Assembly: GCA_965240365.1 (NCBI GenBank) | Contig: OZ251218.1 | Location: 2,232,001 to 2,296,000, forward strand | Reading direction: 5' to 3' | From: G965240365 sp965240365 | GTDB lineage: Bacteria; Pseudomonadota; Gammaproteobacteria; Eutrophobiales; Eutrophobiaceae | Length of the DNA stretch: 64,000 bases | Part shown: one piece after another, positions 9,236-18,286 of the stretch | How positions within the stretch are numbered: position 1 is the stretch's first letter | How the letters are laid out: the number at the start of each line of letters is the position of its first letter | Translations under genes and position numbers: made by a program | Notes under the pieces: generated by a model | What the model saw: the letters and a program-made list of their open reading frames with translations, nothing else | Database searches by the model: none | What the model was told of the DNA's origin: nothing

Positions 9236-11206
9236 GTGATGAATATGGAAAAAGTTTATCTCGCCATTGTGCTCGCGCCGTTGACCGGGGCCGTGATCGC
9301 GGGCCTGTTCGGCCGGCTTATCGGCCGTAGCGGCGCCCATTGGGTCACGATTATCGGGGTCGCCCTGGCCAGTATCCTGTCGCTCGTGGCCTATAAACAC
9401 CATATCCTTGATGGCGGCGCGGACTACAATCAGGCCCTTTATACCTGGCTGCTGAGCGGCGGTATTGTGTTTGAAGTCGGTTTTTTGATTGACCCCCTGT
9501 CGGTCACGATGATGGTGGTGGTGAGCTTCGTGTCCTGGATGATCCATATCTATACCATCGGCTATATGCATGATGACCCCGGCTATCAACGCTTTTTCAG
9601 CTATATCTCCTTATTCACCTTTGCCATGCTGATGCTGGTCATGTCGAATAACTTCCTGCAATTATTCTTTGGCTGGGAGGCGGTCGGCCTGGTGTCCTAT
9701 CTGCTGATTGGTTTCTGGTATAAAAAAGAGACGGCCGTTTTTGCCAACCTGAAGGCCTTTCTGGCCAATCGGGTCGGCGACTTCGGTTTTCTGCTGGGCA
9801 TTGCGGCCATATTGATGTATTTCAATACCCTGGATTACGCCGAGGTCTTTGCCCAGGTCGATCAGTTCGAGGCCGTGACGATCACCCTGTTTGGCGATCA
9901 GGCCTGGTCCTTGCTGACGGTCATCTGTATCTGTCTGTTTATCGGCGCGATGGGCAAATCGGCCCAGGTCCCGCTGCATGTCTGGCTGCCGGATTCCATG
10001 GAAGGCCCAACGCCGATATCCGCCCTGATCCATGCCGCCACCATGGTGACCGCCGGCATCTTCATGGTGACGCGCATGTCGCCCCTGTTTGAACTGTCGG
10101 AAACGGCGCTGAGTTTCATGCTGATCATCGGTTCCGTCACCGCCCTGTTCATGGGCTTTCTGGGGCTGGTTCAAAATGATATTAAACGGGTGGTCGCCTA
10201 TTCGACCCTGTCGCAACTGGGTTATATGACCGTTGCCCTCGGGGCCTCGGCTTATGCCGCCGCGATGTTTCATCTGGTCACGCATGCCTTCTTTAAGGCC
10301 CTGTTATTTCTGGGCGCGGGCGCCGTCATCATTGTCATGCATCATGAGCAGGATATGCGCAGGATGGGCGGCCTGTATAAAGCCATGCCGGTCACCTGGA
10401 TCACCTGCCTGTTTGCCACCCTGGCGCTGATCGGTTTTCCGGGCACTTCCGGCTTTTTTTCCAAGGACGCGATCATTGAGGCGGCGCATCATTCCAACAA
10501 CGCCGCCGCCGCCTTTGCCTACTACTCGGTGTTGCTGGGCGTCTTTTTTACGGCCCTGTACAGCTTCCGCCTGTTCTTTCTGACCTTTCATGGCCAACAG
10601 CGCATGAGCGCCGAGCAGAAGGCGCATCTGCATGAAGCGCCGGCCGTCGTGACCGTGCCGCTGGCCGTGCTCGCGGTGCCTTCATTAATCCTGGGCGCCT
10701 TTCTGATCGGGCCGATGCTGTTCGGGGATTATTTCGGCGCCGCGATCCATGTCGCCGCCCGGCATGATGTGCTCGCGGAAATCGGCGCGGATTATCACGG
10801 GATTTGGGCCTTTACCCTGGAGTCCTTTTTGCATCCGCCCGTGTGGCTGGCCCTGGCCGGTATCCTGGCGGCCTGGTGGTGCTATATCAAACGGCCCGGG
10901 TTGCCGGGCAGGATCGCCGCCAGACTGGGCTTTATCTGCAAAATACTTGAGAAAAAATACGGTTTTGACGACTTTAACCAGGCTGTTTTTGCGGGCGGCT
11001 CGCGCCTTGTCGGCCGCTTGTTGTGGCGTTATGGCGATATCAATATTATTGACGGCCTGCTGGTCAACGGCACGGCCAGGGCCGTGCGCCGCCTAGCCGG
11101 CGTGGTCCGCCAGGCGCAGTCCGGTTATCTGTATCACTATGTGTTTGCCATCATCCTGGGGCTCTTGATCCTGCTGGCCGTATTCGTGCATGGCCTCGCG
11201 CGCTGA
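9236..11206 (+). CDS. nuoL: NADH-quinone oxidoreductase subunit L (antiporter-like)
   Basis: 656-aa distal proton-pumping subunit of complex I, related to Mrp antiporters. Conserved stretches are FFGWEAVGLVSYLLIGFWY (glutamate on TM5), AQVPLHVWLPDSMEGPTPISA, HAATMVTAGIFM and FKALLFLGAGAVI. The C-terminal part contains the long lateral helix and a last transmembrane segment (FAIILGLLILLAVFVHG). The coding frame opens with GTG at 9236 followed by ATG at 9239; either may be used. Confidence 0.96.
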   Translation: MMNMEKVYLAIVLAPLTGAVIAGLFGRLIGRSGAHWVTIIGVALASILSLVAYKHHILDGGADYNQALYTWLLSGGIVFEVGFLIDPLSVTMMVVVSFVSWMIHIYTIGYMHDDPGYQRFFSYISLFTFAMLMLVMSNNFLQLFFGWEAVGLVSYLLIGFWYKKETAVFANLKAFLANRVGDFGFLLGIAAILMYFNTLDYAEVFAQVDQFEAVTITLFGDQAWSLLTVICICLFIGAMGKSAQVPLHVWLPDSMEGPTPISALIHAATMVTAGIFMVTRMSPLFELSETALSFMLIIGSVTALFMGFLGLVQNDIKRVVAYSTLSQLGYMTVALGASAYAAAMFHLVTHAFFKALLFLGAGAVIIVMHHEQDMRRMGGLYKAMPVTWITCLFATLALIGFPGTSGFFSKDAIIEAAHHSNNAAAAFAYYSVLLGVFFTALYSFRLFFLTFHGQQRMSAEQKAHLHEAPAVVTVPLAVLAVPSLILGAFLIGPMLFGDYFGAAIHVAARHDVLAEIGADYHGIWAFTLESFLHPPVWLALAGILAAWWCYIKRPGLPGRIAARLGFICKILEKKYGFDDFNQAVFAGGSRLVGRLLWRYGDINIIDGLLVNGTARAVRRLAGVVRQAQSGYLYHYVFAIILGLLILLAVFVHGLAR

Positions 11207-11236
11207 TCGTCCGGGCGCCCGACAAGAATAATAAAG

Positions 11237-12754
11237 ATGACCCCGAGCGCTTTGCCCATCCTGAGCCTGCTGATCTGGACGCCCATTATCGGCGGCGTCC
11301 TGGTTCTGTTGGCCGGCGACCGCCGGGCGGAAGGCGTGAAATACCTGTCACTGGCCGTTGCCGTCCTGACCTTTCTGCTTTCAATCCTGCTCTATAAACA
11401 ATTTGATAACGCCGTTGCCGGCATGCAGTTTATTGAAGAGGCGGAATGGATCAGCGCCTTCAACGTGAAATATCATATTGGCGTGGATGGCATTGCCCTG
11501 CCGCTGATCCTGTTGACCGGCTTTACCACCATTCTGGTAGTGCTGGCCGCCTGGCAGGTGATCAAGGATCGTATCGCCGCTTATATGGCGGCGTTTTTAA
11601 TCCTGACCGGGCTGATGAACGGGGTCTTTGTGGCGCTGGACGCCATCCTGTTTTATGTCTTCTGGGAAGCGATGCTGATCCCGATGTTTATTATCATCGG
11701 GGTCTGGGGCGGGCCGAACCGCGTCTATGCCACGATCAAGTTTTTTCTTTATACCTTTTTAGGATCGGTCTTCATGCTGGTGGCCTTCCTGTATCTCTAT
11801 TCGGTCGCCGACAGCTTCAGCATTCAGGATTTTCAGGAGGTCGCCTTGAGCATGGGCGCGCAGAAGCTCATTTTTATGGCCTTTCTGCTGGCCTTCGCGG
11901 TCAAGATCCCGATGTGGCCGCTGCATACCTGGCTGCCGGACGCCCATGTCGAGGCCCCCACCGGCGGTTCCGTCATACTGGCCGCGGTCATGTTGAAGAT
12001 GGGCGGTTATGGCTTTCTGCGCTTCAGCCTGCCGATCACGCCGGATGCCAGCCTCTATTTCAATGAGTTCATGATCCTCCTGTCATTGATCGCCATCGTT
12101 TATATCGGCTTTGTGGCGCTGGCGCAGGAAGATATGAAAAAGCTCATCGCCTATTCGTCGATTTCACACATGGGCTTTGTGACCCTGGGCTTCTTTATCC
12201 CGTTTGGCATCGTGGCCAACACCGGCTCTGCCGCCGGCGCGGTCATGGGGCTTGAGGGCGCGTTGATGCAGATGGTTTCGCATGGCTTTATCTCGGCGGC
12301 GATGTTCCTGTGCGTGGGCGTGATGTATGACCGTCTGCACAGCCGTCTGATCAAGGACTACGGCGGCGTGGTCAACAGCATGCCCCGGTTTGCCGCCTTT
12401 ATGCTGTTGTTTGCGATGGCCAATGCCGGTCTGCCCGGCACTTCCGGCTTTGTCGGCGAGTTCCTGGTGATCCTGAGCAGCTTCAAGGCGAGTTTCTGGA
12501 TCGCCTGCGCGGCCGGCATGACCCTGATCCTCGGCGCGGCCTATACCCTGTGGATGTACAAGCGCGTCATCTTCGGCGCGGCGCTTAAACAGGAGGTCAT
12601 CGACCTGCCCGATATCAATCGGCGGGAGACATTGATCCTGTCGCTGCTGACCGTGGTGGTCCTGCTATTCGGGCTGTGGCCCGCGCCGGTGTTTGACATC
12701 ATGCGCGCCTCGGTGGCACAACTGATCGAACAAACGCTGACGAGTAAATTATGA
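11237..12754 (+). CDS. nuoM: NADH-quinone oxidoreductase subunit M (antiporter-like)
   Basis: 505-aa proton-pumping membrane subunit. It carries VFWEAMLIPMFIIIGVWGG with the key glutamate, KIPMWPLHTWLPDAHVEAP, and SYSSISHMGFV-like sequence (AYSSISHMGFV). The adjacent genes are nuoL and nuoN, the two other antiporter-like subunits. It ends four bases inside nuoN. Confidence 0.96.
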   Translation: MTPSALPILSLLIWTPIIGGVLVLLAGDRRAEGVKYLSLAVAVLTFLLSILLYKQFDNAVAGMQFIEEAEWISAFNVKYHIGVDGIALPLILLTGFTTILVVLAAWQVIKDRIAAYMAAFLILTGLMNGVFVALDAILFYVFWEAMLIPMFIIIGVWGGPNRVYATIKFFLYTFLGSVFMLVAFLYLYSVADSFSIQDFQEVALSMGAQKLIFMAFLLAFAVKIPMWPLHTWLPDAHVEAPTGGSVILAAVMLKMGGYGFLRFSLPITPDASLYFNEFMILLSLIAIVYIGFVALAQEDMKKLIAYSSISHMGFVTLGFFIPFGIVANTGSAAGAVMGLEGALMQMVSHGFISAAMFLCVGVMYDRLHSRLIKDYGGVVNSMPRFAAFMLLFAMANAGLPGTSGFVGEFLVILSSFKASFWIACAAGMTLILGAAYTLWMYKRVIFGAALKQEVIDLPDINRRETLILSLLTVVVLLFGLWPAPVFDIMRASVAQLIEQTLTSKL

Positions 12755-14181
12755 ATGCCGATCTGGCCCTGGCCATTCCCGAAATCACACTGCTGGCGCT
12801 GGCGTGTCTGGTACTGCTGGTCGATGCGTTCAGCAAGGACCCGCTGCATTTAATCGCTTACCGTATTAGCCAGATCGGTCTGGCGCTGGTGCTGGCGCTG
12901 GTGCTGTATGACTTCCCGGAAAATACAACCATCGCTTTCCACGGCGGTTTTGTCAGTGACGCGCTCGGCGCCACGCTCAAGGCGTTTATCCTGGGCGTCA
13001 GCCTGATCGTCTTTTTCTACTCTTATGAATATCTGAAAAAACAGCAGGGCCTGAAGGGCGAATACTTCGTGCTGGGCCTGTTCGCCGTGCTCGGCATGAT
13101 GATCATGGCCTCGGCCTCCAGCCTGCTATCGGTTTATCTGGGGCTTGAGTTATTATCCTTGTCTCTTTACGCCATGGTCGCCATGCAGCGTCATTCCAGC
13201 GCCGCCTCCGAAGCCGCCATGAAGTATTTTGTGCTCGGCGCCCTGGCATCGGGCATCCTGCTGTATGGCATCTCGATGATCTATGGCCTGACCGGCGCCC
13301 TGCAACTGGCGGATATCAACGCCGCCATTAATGCCGACTCGGCCAACCGGGCCTACCTGGTCTATGGCATGATATTCCTGCTCATCGGCATTGCCTTCAA
13401 ACTCGGGGCCGCGCCCTTTCATATGTGGGTGCCGGATGTTTACCAGGGCGCGCCGACATCGGTCACATTATTCATCAGCAGCGCCCCCAAGCTGGCCGCC
13501 TTTGCGATGGCGATGCGGGTCCTGGTGGATGGCTTGCTGCCATTGCAAAGTGACTGGCAGGCCATACTGATTATCCTGGCCTTGCTGTCAATGGCGACCG
13601 GCAACATCATCGCGATTGCGCAAAGCAATATTAAACGCCTGCTGGCCTATTCAACCATCGCCCATGCCGGCTTTTTATTGCTCGGGCTCGCAGCCAGCAC
13701 GGCCCTGGGTTTTGCCGGTTCCATGTTCTATAGCATCAGCTACGCGCTGATGAGCATGGGCGCGTTTGGCATGATCATCCTGCTTGGCCGGCAGGGTTTC
13801 GAGGCCGACGGCCTGGCCGATTTTAAGGGTTTGTCGGAGCGCAGCCCCTGGTTTGCCTTTATGATGCTGTGCCTGATGTTTTCGATGGCGGGCGTGCCGC
13901 CCTTCCTCGGTTTCTGGTCCAAGTGGTTTGTCCTGAAAGAACTGGTGGCCGCCGGTTTTGTCGCGGTTGCCGCCGGCGCCGTTATTTTCTCGATTATCGG
14001 CGCGTATTATTACCTGCGCATCGTCAAGCTGATGTATTTCGACAAACCTGATTCAACGCAGGCGATCCAGGCCTCAGAACCCATGCGCCTTGTCCTGAGC
14101 GTAAACGGCGTCGCAATACTGACACTCGGACTCCTGCCCAATGTCCTTATGAGCCTGTGCCTGATGGCGCTGGCGGTATGA
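12751..14181 (+). CDS. nuoN: NADH-quinone oxidoreductase subunit N (antiporter-like)
   Basis: 476-aa last subunit of the operon. Family segments include YLGLELLSLSLYAMVAM, FKLGAAPFHMWVPDVYQGAP, LLAYSTIAHAGF and PPFLGFWSKWFVLKEL. About 14 hydrophobic helices are apparent. It overlaps nuoM by four bases and is followed 12 bp later by a perfect 37-bp palindrome that probably marks the transcript end. Confidence 0.96.
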   Translation: MNADLALAIPEITLLALACLVLLVDAFSKDPLHLIAYRISQIGLALVLALVLYDFPENTTIAFHGGFVSDALGATLKAFILGVSLIVFFYSYEYLKKQQGLKGEYFVLGLFAVLGMMIMASASSLLSVYLGLELLSLSLYAMVAMQRHSSAASEAAMKYFVLGALASGILLYGISMIYGLTGALQLADINAAINADSANRAYLVYGMIFLLIGIAFKLGAAPFHMWVPDVYQGAPTSVTLFISSAPKLAAFAMAMRVLVDGLLPLQSDWQAILIILALLSMATGNIIAIAQSNIKRLLAYSTIAHAGFLLLGLAASTALGFAGSMFYSISYALMSMGAFGMIILLGRQGFEADGLADFKGLSERSPWFAFMMLCLMFSMAGVPPFLGFWSKWFVLKELVAAGFVAVAAGAVIFSIIGAYYYLRIVKLMYFDKPDSTQAIQASEPMRLVLSVNGVAILTLGLLPNVLMSLCLMALAV

Positions 14182-14193
14182 TTTCTGTATTAA

Positions 14194-14230
14194 CTTAAGG
14201 AAACTCTGATTCAATCAGAGTTTCCTTAAG
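14194..14230 (+). terminator. Perfect 18+1+18 palindrome after nuoN
   Basis: The arms begin cttaaggaaactctgatt and are exact reverse complements around one C. It lies 12 bp downstream of nuoN, so the RNA hairpin would be strong; there is no clear T tract, so a Rho-independent terminator is only likely. The core ggaaactctgatt-n-aatcagagtttcc is the same as the left end of the MITE-like copies at 39.6 and 48.4 kb, so it may be a solo end of that element used as a terminator. Confidence 0.55.
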
Positions 14231-14369
14231 CAGCAAGCAAGAATTATGCTAGCATGGGCGCCGGCGGCAATATGGGACTTTGCATAAGCTAAAAACATAA
14301 GCCCTCTCTCGTTTGCCGCCTGAAAATTTTGCGGCGCCAGCTAATCTTTAATAACCGGCAGGAATAAAC

Positions 14370-14756
14370 ATGGGACGCATTAATGCAACAGTAAGGATCA
14401 AGAATATATTTGAACCCGAGTCAAATATCACTTGTGATGCGCTGGTGGATACAGGGGCTGCCAATATGGTATTGCCGGCGGCATGGAAACAACGCCTGGG
14501 CCGCTTGACCGCCATTCGAAAAGTGGATTGTGAAACGGCAACGCAAGAACTGGTTTCCGCAGAAATCTGCGGGCCTGTCGAGATACGTATTGAAGGCTTT
14601 GATCCTATCTTTTCAGAAGTTCTGTTTATTGATATGCAGCCCCGCGAAGGCGAATATGAGCCGCTTATTGGCTATATCATTCTGGAACAAAGCCAGGCCG
14701 CCGTTGATATGCTTGGTCATCGCTTGTTACACGTCAAAAAAGTTGATCTTAAGTGA
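14370..14756 (+). CDS. Retropepsin-like (clan AA) aspartic protease, single domain
   Basis: 128-aa soluble protein with the clan AA signature ALVDTGAANMVLP near residue 28 and the second conserved segment EPLIGYIILEQSQAAVDM. Such single-domain proteins must dimerise to build an active site, as retropepsins do. There is no signal peptide, so it is cytoplasmic. Natural substrates of this bacterial family are unknown to me. It is monocistronic between nuoN and the AbiE locus. A second, different retropepsin-like gene lies at 57.0 kb. Confidence 0.8.
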   Translation: MGRINATVRIKNIFEPESNITCDALVDTGAANMVLPAAWKQRLGRLTAIRKVDCETATQELVSAEICGPVEIRIEGFDPIFSEVLFIDMQPREGEYEPLIGYIILEQSQAAVDMLGHRLLHVKKVDLK

Positions 14757-14871
14757 AACGCCTGAAAAAGTGCTTCGACAGACGCCTTATCTGTCTTTTT
14801 TGATGGTTCCCGCCAATACTCAAGTCCCTAAGCGCCGCAAACAGTATGATGTTTTGGTAAGCGCGCCGCCG

Positions 14872-14890
14872 CCTGCCTGTAGCAGGCAGG
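14872..14890. repeat. 19-bp palindrome, CCTGCCTG-tag-CAGGCAGG
   Basis: Perfect 8+3+8 copy of the dispersed palindrome, located in the 347-bp gap between the retropepsin gene and the AbiE operator region. The rest of that gap is A+T-rich and holds no gene. Confidence 0.85.
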
Positions 14891-14986
14891 TAGTCGATTG
14901 ACTTGCTAAACTTATTCACTGAACTCAATTCAATAGTCAATAAATGATGGGCTTAAAAATGATCATTTTTGGTTTATTATTTTTAT

Positions 14987-15013
14987 AAATTGCGGCGAAT
15001 ATCGCCGCAATTT
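14987..15013. promoter_or_regulatory. Operator-like inverted repeat 1 upstream of abiEi
   Basis: A perfect 12+3+12 inverted repeat with core TGCGGCGA-ata-TCGCCGCA. A near-identical repeat stands 74 bp downstream, and the pair brackets a perfect TATAAT. AbiEi antitoxins are known to repress their own operon by binding inverted repeats in the promoter, so these are the expected operators. The right arm runs into TTTTT, so it could also end transcription coming from upstream. Confidence 0.75.
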
Positions 15014-15036
15014 TTATGTTTTATAAACTAAATTAA

Positions 15037-15042
15037 TATAAT
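15037..15042 (+). promoter_or_regulatory. Probable -10 box of the abiE operon
   Basis: Perfect TATAAT in a very A+T-rich stretch, midway between the two operator-like repeats and 61 bp before the abiEi ATG. No good -35 hexamer lies at 17 bp spacing (only TTTATG-like sequence), so the promoter may be weak or extended. Confidence 0.5.
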
Positions 15043-15064
15043 ATAGTTTAAGTCTGTTATTTTT

Positions 15065-15083
15065 TGCGGCGAATATCGCCGTA
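15065..15083. promoter_or_regulatory. Operator-like inverted repeat 2 upstream of abiEi
   Basis: TGCGGCGA-ata-TCGCCGTA, one mismatch from repeat 1. It lies 20 bp before the abiEi start, where bound antitoxin would block RNA polymerase or ribosome access. Confidence 0.75.
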
Positions 15084-15103
15084 ATTGCAGAAAACCTTAA
15101 ACC

Positions 15104-15985
15104 ATGAGCGTTGTAAAAAGACAGGAATTGCTTAGCCTTGTGCCGGATGCTTTGCCGGTTACACGACAATGGCTTATGCAACAAGACAGGAATTTAGATC
15201 GCCATGCGGTCGATAATTTTGTTAAAAGCGGTCAACTTGTTTCATTGGCGCATGGGGTTTACATGCGCCCCGGCGCAACGCTGACATGGGAAGGCATTGT
15301 TTGCTCCCTGCAAATGAAAACGGATTTATCCGTTGGCGGGCTAACGGCCCTGGAGTTGAAGGGCTTAAGTCATTATGTGCCATTATCCGGCAAGCGGGTT
15401 ATACATCTTTACGGCAAAGATTCCTTCCCGAAATGGATAAACGGCATATTACCCAATGTTGCATTTACCCGTCACAAGGTATTGTTCAACTCTTCGAATA
15501 GGCTGGAGGCAACAGGGCTGGTCACAGATGGATACGATCCAGGGCAAAAAAAATTGTATGACTTTCCCCGTACCGGGGCCTATGCGTTCAAGACCAGGCT
15601 GGACGAAGGAGCGTGGCGGCTGACAAGATCATCACCTGAACGGGCATACCTTGAAATATTGATGGATGTTTGTGAAACCGTATCGTTTGAATATGCCGAC
15701 CAGTTGCTGCAAGGCTTGACGACTTTCTCGCCGCGCCGGTTGGAAAAATTATTAAAGCTTACCGAAAATGTAAAAGTGCGCCGCCTGTTTTACTGGTTTG
15801 CTGAGCGCAATCAGCACGCGTGGTTTAAAAAACTTCCCTCTCCCCTCTCCCTGGATAAATTGGGGCTGGGTTCCGGCAAAAGAATGCTGGTTCAGGGCGG
15901 AAAACTTGATACAAAATACATGATAACCGTACCGGAGGATATGTGGACACAGGCACAGAATACTACAGACAAGTCCAGCTTTTAA
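15104..15985 (+). CDS. abiEi: AbiEi-family antitoxin, type IV toxin-antitoxin
   Basis: 293-aa protein with the AbiEi layout: an N-terminal winged-helix part (LPVTRQWLMQQDRNLDRHAVDNFVKSGQLVSLAHGVYMRPG) that would bind DNA, then the segment TDLSVGGLTALELKGLSHYVP, and a C-terminal antitoxin domain. In characterised AbiE systems this protein represses the operon and counteracts AbiEii. It overlaps the toxin gene by 43 bp, as usual. Two matching inverted repeats upstream fit autoregulation. Base composition is lower in G+C than its neighbours, suggesting transfer. Confidence 0.88.
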   Translation: MSVVKRQELLSLVPDALPVTRQWLMQQDRNLDRHAVDNFVKSGQLVSLAHGVYMRPGATLTWEGIVCSLQMKTDLSVGGLTALELKGLSHYVPLSGKRVIHLYGKDSFPKWINGILPNVAFTRHKVLFNSSNRLEATGLVTDGYDPGQKKLYDFPRTGAYAFKTRLDEGAWRLTRSSPERAYLEILMDVCETVSFEYADQLLQGLTTFSPRRLEKLLKLTENVKVRRLFYWFAERNQHAWFKKLPSPLSLDKLGLGSGKRMLVQGGKLDTKYMITVPEDMWTQAQNTTDKSSF

Positions 15986-16860
15986 TGCGCGTTTTGTCTT
16001 TACTGGCAGAAGAAACGTGTTTCGCTCTCAAGGGCGGTACGGCTATAAACCTGTTTATCCGCGATTTTCCCCGCCTGTCGGTTGACATTGACCTGATGTA
16101 CTTACCGATGGACGACCGTGATACGGCACTGGCTAATATCAGGGCGGCTCTCCACCGGATAGCCAATGCCATTAACGAAATCATACCGGACGCGCGGGTG
16201 CAAAAATCCTTTGAAAGCCGCGCTGACGCGTTACGGCTGATCGTCAAACAGGGTGACACGCAGATCAAGGTAGAACTGTCGCCTGTTCTGCGCGGCTCTG
16301 TTTTCCCCGTAGAACTGCGCGAGGTTGTCAAAGTAGTAGAAGAGAAATTCGGCTATGTCGAAATGCAAGTCGTTTCCAAATCTGATCTTTATGCCGGGAA
16401 ATTATGCGCGGCGCTTGACCGGCAACACCCGCGCGATCTTTTTGACGTGAAATTTCTTATGGAAAATGAAGGAATCACAGATGATTTAAGAAAGACGTTT
16501 CTGGTTTATCTGATAAGTCATAACCGGGCAATGACAGAACTTTTACGTCCTACCCGCAAAGACATTAGCACTTTGTATGAAAACGAATTCATTCGAATGA
16601 CCCAGGTCGATGTCTCCCTGGAAGAACTCGAAGCTGTCAGGGAAAATATGATTTCTGAAATAAATGTGGCGCTCACGGATGAAGAGAAGCGTTTCCTGCT
16701 CTCTTTCAAATCGCTGGCGCCAGAGTGGTCGCTACTTGGATTGCCGAATATAAAAGTATTACCGGCCGTGCGCTGGAAAATGCTAAATCTCGGCAAAATG
16801 GACAAAGCAAAGCATTCCAGGGCGCTCAAGAATCTTGAAGATGCTCTCTATAACTCATAG
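15943..16860 (+). CDS. abiEii: AbiEii/AbiGii-family nucleotidyltransferase toxin
   Basis: 305-aa nucleotidyltransferase. The family core is clear: FALKGGTAINLFIRDFPRLS followed by VDIDLMYLP, which give the GG/GS loop and the metal-binding DxD. K-rich segments later (SKSDLYAGKLCAALDRQHPRDLFDV) match the family's helical half. AbiEii proteins are phage-defence toxins that modify nucleic acid targets (tRNA acceptor stems in the mycobacterial homologue) with nucleoside triphosphates. The start at ATG 15943 gives the usual MxxxxxYYRQVQLL N-terminus. Confidence 0.9.
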   Translation: MDTGTEYYRQVQLLMRVLSLLAEETCFALKGGTAINLFIRDFPRLSVDIDLMYLPMDDRDTALANIRAALHRIANAINEIIPDARVQKSFESRADALRLIVKQGDTQIKVELSPVLRGSVFPVELREVVKVVEEKFGYVEMQVVSKSDLYAGKLCAALDRQHPRDLFDVKFLMENEGITDDLRKTFLVYLISHNRAMTELLRPTRKDISTLYENEFIRMTQVDVSLEELEAVRENMISEINVALTDEEKRFLLSFKSLAPEWSLLGLPNIKVLPAVRWKMLNLGKMDKAKHSRALKNLEDALYNS

Positions 16861-16920
16861 ATGGCCTTTGGCCACTACAAGCAAACCCCCAAGGCCGGGT
16901 GGTCAAGCTCTTTGCGCCGA

Positions 16921-17364
16921 TCATTCGTGCCCGTTCTGATCCTGCTCGCAGCGCTTGCGGATAAATTCCGCGGGAATCTTGAGTTGCGTTATGAGATATT
17001 CTTTAAATTCGGGCCGGTAGGGCTGTTCGGCAATACTTTCCCGCATACAGCAAAGCCACTGGTCGCGTTCGGTAGTCGTGATTGGCAGGTGTTGATGCAC
17101 GGCCGGGATGCGGATAGGGCCGTATTTTTGTTGAAACAGGCGTGGCCCGCCCATCCAGCCGCAGAGGAAACAGGCGAGTTTGTCGATCGAGATGTTGATG
17201 TCGGCCGGATGCATGGCATAGATGGTCTTGAATCTCGGATCGGCGCCCATACGCCGATAAAAGGCATTGACCAGTTGCCGGATGCCGGCCTCGCCTCCGG
17301 CGGCCTGGAACGAGGCATCGGCAACGCCATAGTGATATGGGTTATTCATTTTTTCGTTCTGCAT
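16921..17364 (-). CDS. Group II truncated hemoglobin (TrHbO-like)
   Basis: 147-aa 2-over-2 globin. Motifs in order: the N-terminal YHYGVADASFQAAGGEAGIR, B10-region FYRRM (tyrosine), the MHPADINIS segment, FLCGWMGGPRLFQQKYG, and VHQHLPITTTERDQWLCCM with the proximal histidine and the G8 tryptophan that defines groups II/III. The ATG at 17364 is preceded by a GGGGGA ribosome site; an upstream ATG at 17400 and one at 17454 inside psd are less likely. Probable role: O2/NO/sulfide chemistry. It may be cotranscribed with psd, 40 bp upstream. Confidence 0.88.
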   Translation of the reverse strand: MQNEKMNNPYHYGVADASFQAAGGEAGIRQLVNAFYRRMGADPRFKTIYAMHPADINISIDKLACFLCGWMGGPRLFQQKYGPIRIPAVHQHLPITTTERDQWLCCMRESIAEQPYRPEFKEYLITQLKIPAEFIRKRCEQDQNGHE

Positions 17365-17404
17365 TGCAACGTCCCCCGGTTTTTTTGCAGAAGCAAACAT
17401 TATT

Positions 17405-18274
17405 TCAGGGTTTAGCTGTTTTTCCAAGTATCTGACCAACTTTAACGGCGTCATTGTTGCGCAGCTCCCTCAGCCATTCTATTTTATCCTTTTCAAAGAT
17501 CAGGATAACGGTGGAACCCATATTAAAATGACCGAATTCCTGTCCCTGTTTCAGGGTTATCGTCTGGTCTTTATATTCCCGGACAGTCAGTTCGCGTTTT
17601 TCGGCCGGCGTGATCTGGCCCAGCCATACGGTTTGCAGGCTGCCTACAAAGATCGCGCCCACCATGATTTGCGCCAGCAGACCCGATCCCGTCTCAAACA
17701 GGCTGATAAAACGTTCATTGGCCGCAAATAAATTATCAACACCGCGCACGCTGGCGTTATTGACCGCAAACAGTCTGCCCGGCACGTAAACCGATTTAAT
17801 CAATCTGCCGCTTACCGGCATGTGGATGCGATGGTAATCGCGCGGTGATAAATACAGCGTGACATAGCAACCGTCTTTAAATCGCTCGCTCATTTTATCA
17901 TCGGCGGCCAGCAGTTGATGGAGCCTGTAGCGCCTGCCTTTTGCCTGAATCAGGGCGCCGCCGGCAAGCCTGCCGATCTGGCTGATGGCGCCGTCAACCG
18001 GACTGATGATATTGGCCTCATCCAGATGCCAGGTTCTGGCGCCGGGTTTCAGATGGCGCGTAAAGAAATCATTGAACGAGACGTAGTCCGCCACCTTTTC
18101 TTTCCCGGCCTCGCGCATGTCAACCCGATACAGGCGCACCGCGCTGTTGATCATGAGGTTTTTCCAGGGCTTGAACCGGCTACGGGCCAGACGATACATG
18201 AGCTTCGACAGGCCATGCTGCGGCAGGATATACTGCGGCCAGACCCTGATGGCATCAAGAAGGTGCACCGGCAA
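17405..18274 (-). CDS. psd: Phosphatidylserine decarboxylase proenzyme
   Basis: Membrane-associated pyruvoyl enzyme that makes phosphatidylethanolamine. 289 aa with NDFFTRHLKPGAR, the SPVDGAIS segment and the histidine pair in YHRIHMP. The autocleavage site reads FNMGSTVILIF: the invariant Gly-Ser-Thr is kept, while the usual leucine of LGST is methionine. The first in-frame codons are TTG (18274) and GTG (18268), with no ATG, so the start is uncertain by two codons. Confidence 0.94.
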   Translation of the reverse strand: MPVHLLDAIRVWPQYILPQHGLSKLMYRLARSRFKPWKNLMINSAVRLYRVDMREAGKEKVADYVSFNDFFTRHLKPGARTWHLDEANIISPVDGAISQIGRLAGGALIQAKGRRYRLHQLLAADDKMSERFKDGCYVTLYLSPRDYHRIHMPVSGRLIKSVYVPGRLFAVNNASVRGVDNLFAANERFISLFETGSGLLAQIMVGAIFVGSLQTVWLGQITPAEKRELTVREYKDQTITLKQGQEFGHFNMGSTVILIFEKDKIEWLRELRNNDAVKVGQILGKTAKP

Positions 18275-18286
18275 TGATGTTATCGG

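Noticed and set aside
14757..15103. Possible tRNA or other RNA gene in the A+T-rich gap before abiEi
   Set aside because: No cloverleaf-compatible stems or TTCGA-type loop found; the visible structure is the operator pair and a 19-bp palindrome.
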